From the NCBI GenBank assembly GCA_937863625.1, contig CALMGO010000084.1, forward strand, positions 1-6,828: DNA of 6,828 nucleotides, in the 5' to 3' direction. Under the pieces are notes generated by a model. It was not told where the DNA came from. It saw only the letters and a program-made list of their open reading frames with translations, and searched no databases. Numbering within the stretch: position 1 is the stretch's first letter; every line of letters starts with the position of its first letter. This DNA comes from an uncultured bacterium (GTDB lineage Bacteria; Planctomycetota; DG-23; SLPQ01). A program made the position numbers and the translations under genes. This document shows positions 5,849 through 6,828 of the stretch, piece by piece.

Positions 5849-6828
5849 TTATCTTGGCGCGAGGTCTCCGTCGCGCTTGGAGACAAACAACTGCGCGAAA
5901 CCGCTCAATATGACCACCACTGTTTTGAAAATGATAGCAGCATCCAGACGAAATGACAGGTCCCTCACGTACTTCGTATCATAATAAATCCACTCCTGGA
6001 AGTCATTTGCCCGCGATTCGGAGCGTTCGACCTGCCAGAGACCGGTAATCCCGGGCCGCACGGACAACCTCGCCTCCCGCCACGATGGGCACATCTGGTT
6101 TTCCTCGTCGGGCGACGGCCTGGGCCCGGCAATACTCATCTGCCCGACGAGGACATTAAGGAACTGCGGGACCTCGTCGATATTGGTCGACCGCAGAAAG
6201 TCCCCGACAAGAGTTATCCTGGGGTCGCCCTCGATTTTGAACTGCGGCCCGTCTACCTCGTTGATGACCCTGAGTTCTTCCTTGGCCTCTTCGGCGCCGG
6301 CCACCATGGTTCTGAACTTGAGGCACTTGAACTCCTTGCCATGGAGCCCCTGCCGTCTGTGGGCATAGAAAACGGGTCCGCGGGAATTAAGCTTGATGGC
6401 AACTGCAACTATAGGAAATATCGTCGCGAGCACGAGTAGCGCAACGATGGAGCCTGCGATATCGACTATTCTTTTCCCAAGGCGCGCATAAGAGAAAAAC
6501 GGCCACATTCTGAACACGCTACCGGACGCGCCGCAAGACACGCCGTGGTCAAAAGAAGTCGCGCCCGCTCGCCGAGAGCTGACCGTATCACCCTTCAGCA
6601 GCACAGAGTCACGGACGACGGATTGCGAAGGAATCTCAACTCCGGGGCCCACTATCGAAGAACGGACAACAGCGCCTGCTCCGACGCGAGACCCGCCGCC
6701 AAGAAAACACGGCCCTAAAAGGGCGGCCGCTGATTCAACCACAACGGCATCTTCCACTATGACGGCCCCCCTGGCAAATGCGCCGGAAGAGATCCCCTTT
6801 TCTCCGGGCCGCGCATCAGTCTTTTCGC
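5849..6828 (-). CDS. Hexapeptide-repeat/polyprenyl-phosphate sugar transferase fusion (5' partial)
   Basis: The frame is open to the right edge, so the true N-terminus is missing; 325 codons are visible. A GTG at 6757 is not the real start, because hexapeptide repeats continue upstream of it. Numbering from that GTG, residues -12 to about 56 are left-handed beta-helix hexads (AVIVED, AVVVES, CFLGGG, SRVGAG, IVGPGV, EIPSQS), as found at the C-terminus of NDP-sugar pyrophosphorylases. A linker (57-93) leads to a bacterial sugar transferase domain (94-285). It shows KRIVDIAGS, a re-entrant hydrophobic segment with a proline (about 102-122), GPVFYAHRRQG, FKCLKFRTMV, DPRITLVGDFLRS, the catalytic Asp-Glu pair at 194-195 in NIDEVPQFLN, MSIAGPRP and RPGITGLWQV. 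Family knowledge: these monotopic enzymes move a sugar phosphate from a nucleotide sugar to undecaprenyl phosphate at the inner membrane, starting exopolysaccharide or O-antigen units. The WcaJ-type four-helix N-terminus is absent. The upstream part may be a full nucleotidyltransferase, which is not visible here. The gene heads a probable operon with the TPR gene. Confidence 0.88.
   Translation of the reverse strand, partial: EKTDARPGEKGISSGAFARGAVIVEDAVVVESAAALLGPCFLGGGSRVGAGAVVRSSIVGPGVEIPSQSVVRDSVLLKGDTVSSRRAGATSFDHGVSCGASGSVFRMWPFFSYARLGKRIVDIAGSIVALLVLATIFPIVAVAIKLNSRGPVFYAHRRQGLHGKEFKCLKFRTMVAGAEEAKEELRVINEVDGPQFKIEGDPRITLVGDFLRSTNIDEVPQFLNVLVGQMSIAGPRPSPDEENQMCPSWREARLSVRPGITGLWQVERSESRANDFQEWIYYDTKYVRDLSFRLDAAIIFKTVVVILSGFAQLFVSKRDGDLAPR

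Noticed and set aside
5818..5886. Alternative upstream starts of the TPR gene (5820 and 5886)
   Set aside because: Neither has a good ribosome-binding site, and 5886 would overlap the sugar transferase. The added residues precede a normal cytoplasmic N-terminus plus anchor that begins well at 5793.

Overview
The window looks like a bacterial metagenome contig, and it appears to be a chimera at its left end. From about base 384 rightward it is one coherent locus of moderate-to-high GC, with convergent genes: a short plus-strand unit on the left and a minus-strand exopolysaccharide-type operon on the right. The very large membrane-anchored TPR protein beside a polyprenyl-phosphate sugar transferase resembles gene sets I associate with Planctomycetota (Phycisphaerae-like). 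That assignment is a family-resemblance inference and is not proven by any marker here.

Layout. Bases 1-383 (minus) encode the C-terminal part of prephenate dehydrogenase (TyrA), including the start of a trailing ACT domain, at about 72% GC by eye. Homology stops abruptly at about 383, and the catalytic N-terminal NAD(P)-binding half is absent. Immediately beyond lies unrelated, more AT-rich sequence encoding a hydrophobic C-terminal peptide (420-551, plus). Between 552 and 683 is a short intergenic region with a near-consensus sigma70 promoter. It drives a gene (684-1505, plus) for a four-helix membrane protein with a long charged coiled-coil tail that I do not recognise. A small inverted repeat (1516-1539) lies in the convergent gap.

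On the minus strand, a sugar transferase gene enters from the right edge (5849-6828, 5' end missing). It carries left-handed beta-helix hexapeptide repeats fused to a PglC/WcaJ-type phosphoglycosyl transferase domain. It is followed after 55 bp by a giant TPR gene (1369-5793), which encodes an N-terminal membrane anchor and then some 40 TPR-sized units. The two minus genes are probably co-transcribed. The transferase would start a lipid-linked glycan, and the TPR protein would scaffold polymer assembly or export, as PrsT-like proteins are thought to do.

The TPR reading frame overruns its natural end by about 63 low-complexity, arginine-rich residues and runs antisense through the last 137 bp of the convergent gene. 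This points to a lost stop or an indel near 1560-1620. The main points needing a second look are the tyrA junction, the TPR tail, the hexapeptide-transferase fusion and the unidentified coiled-coil membrane protein.
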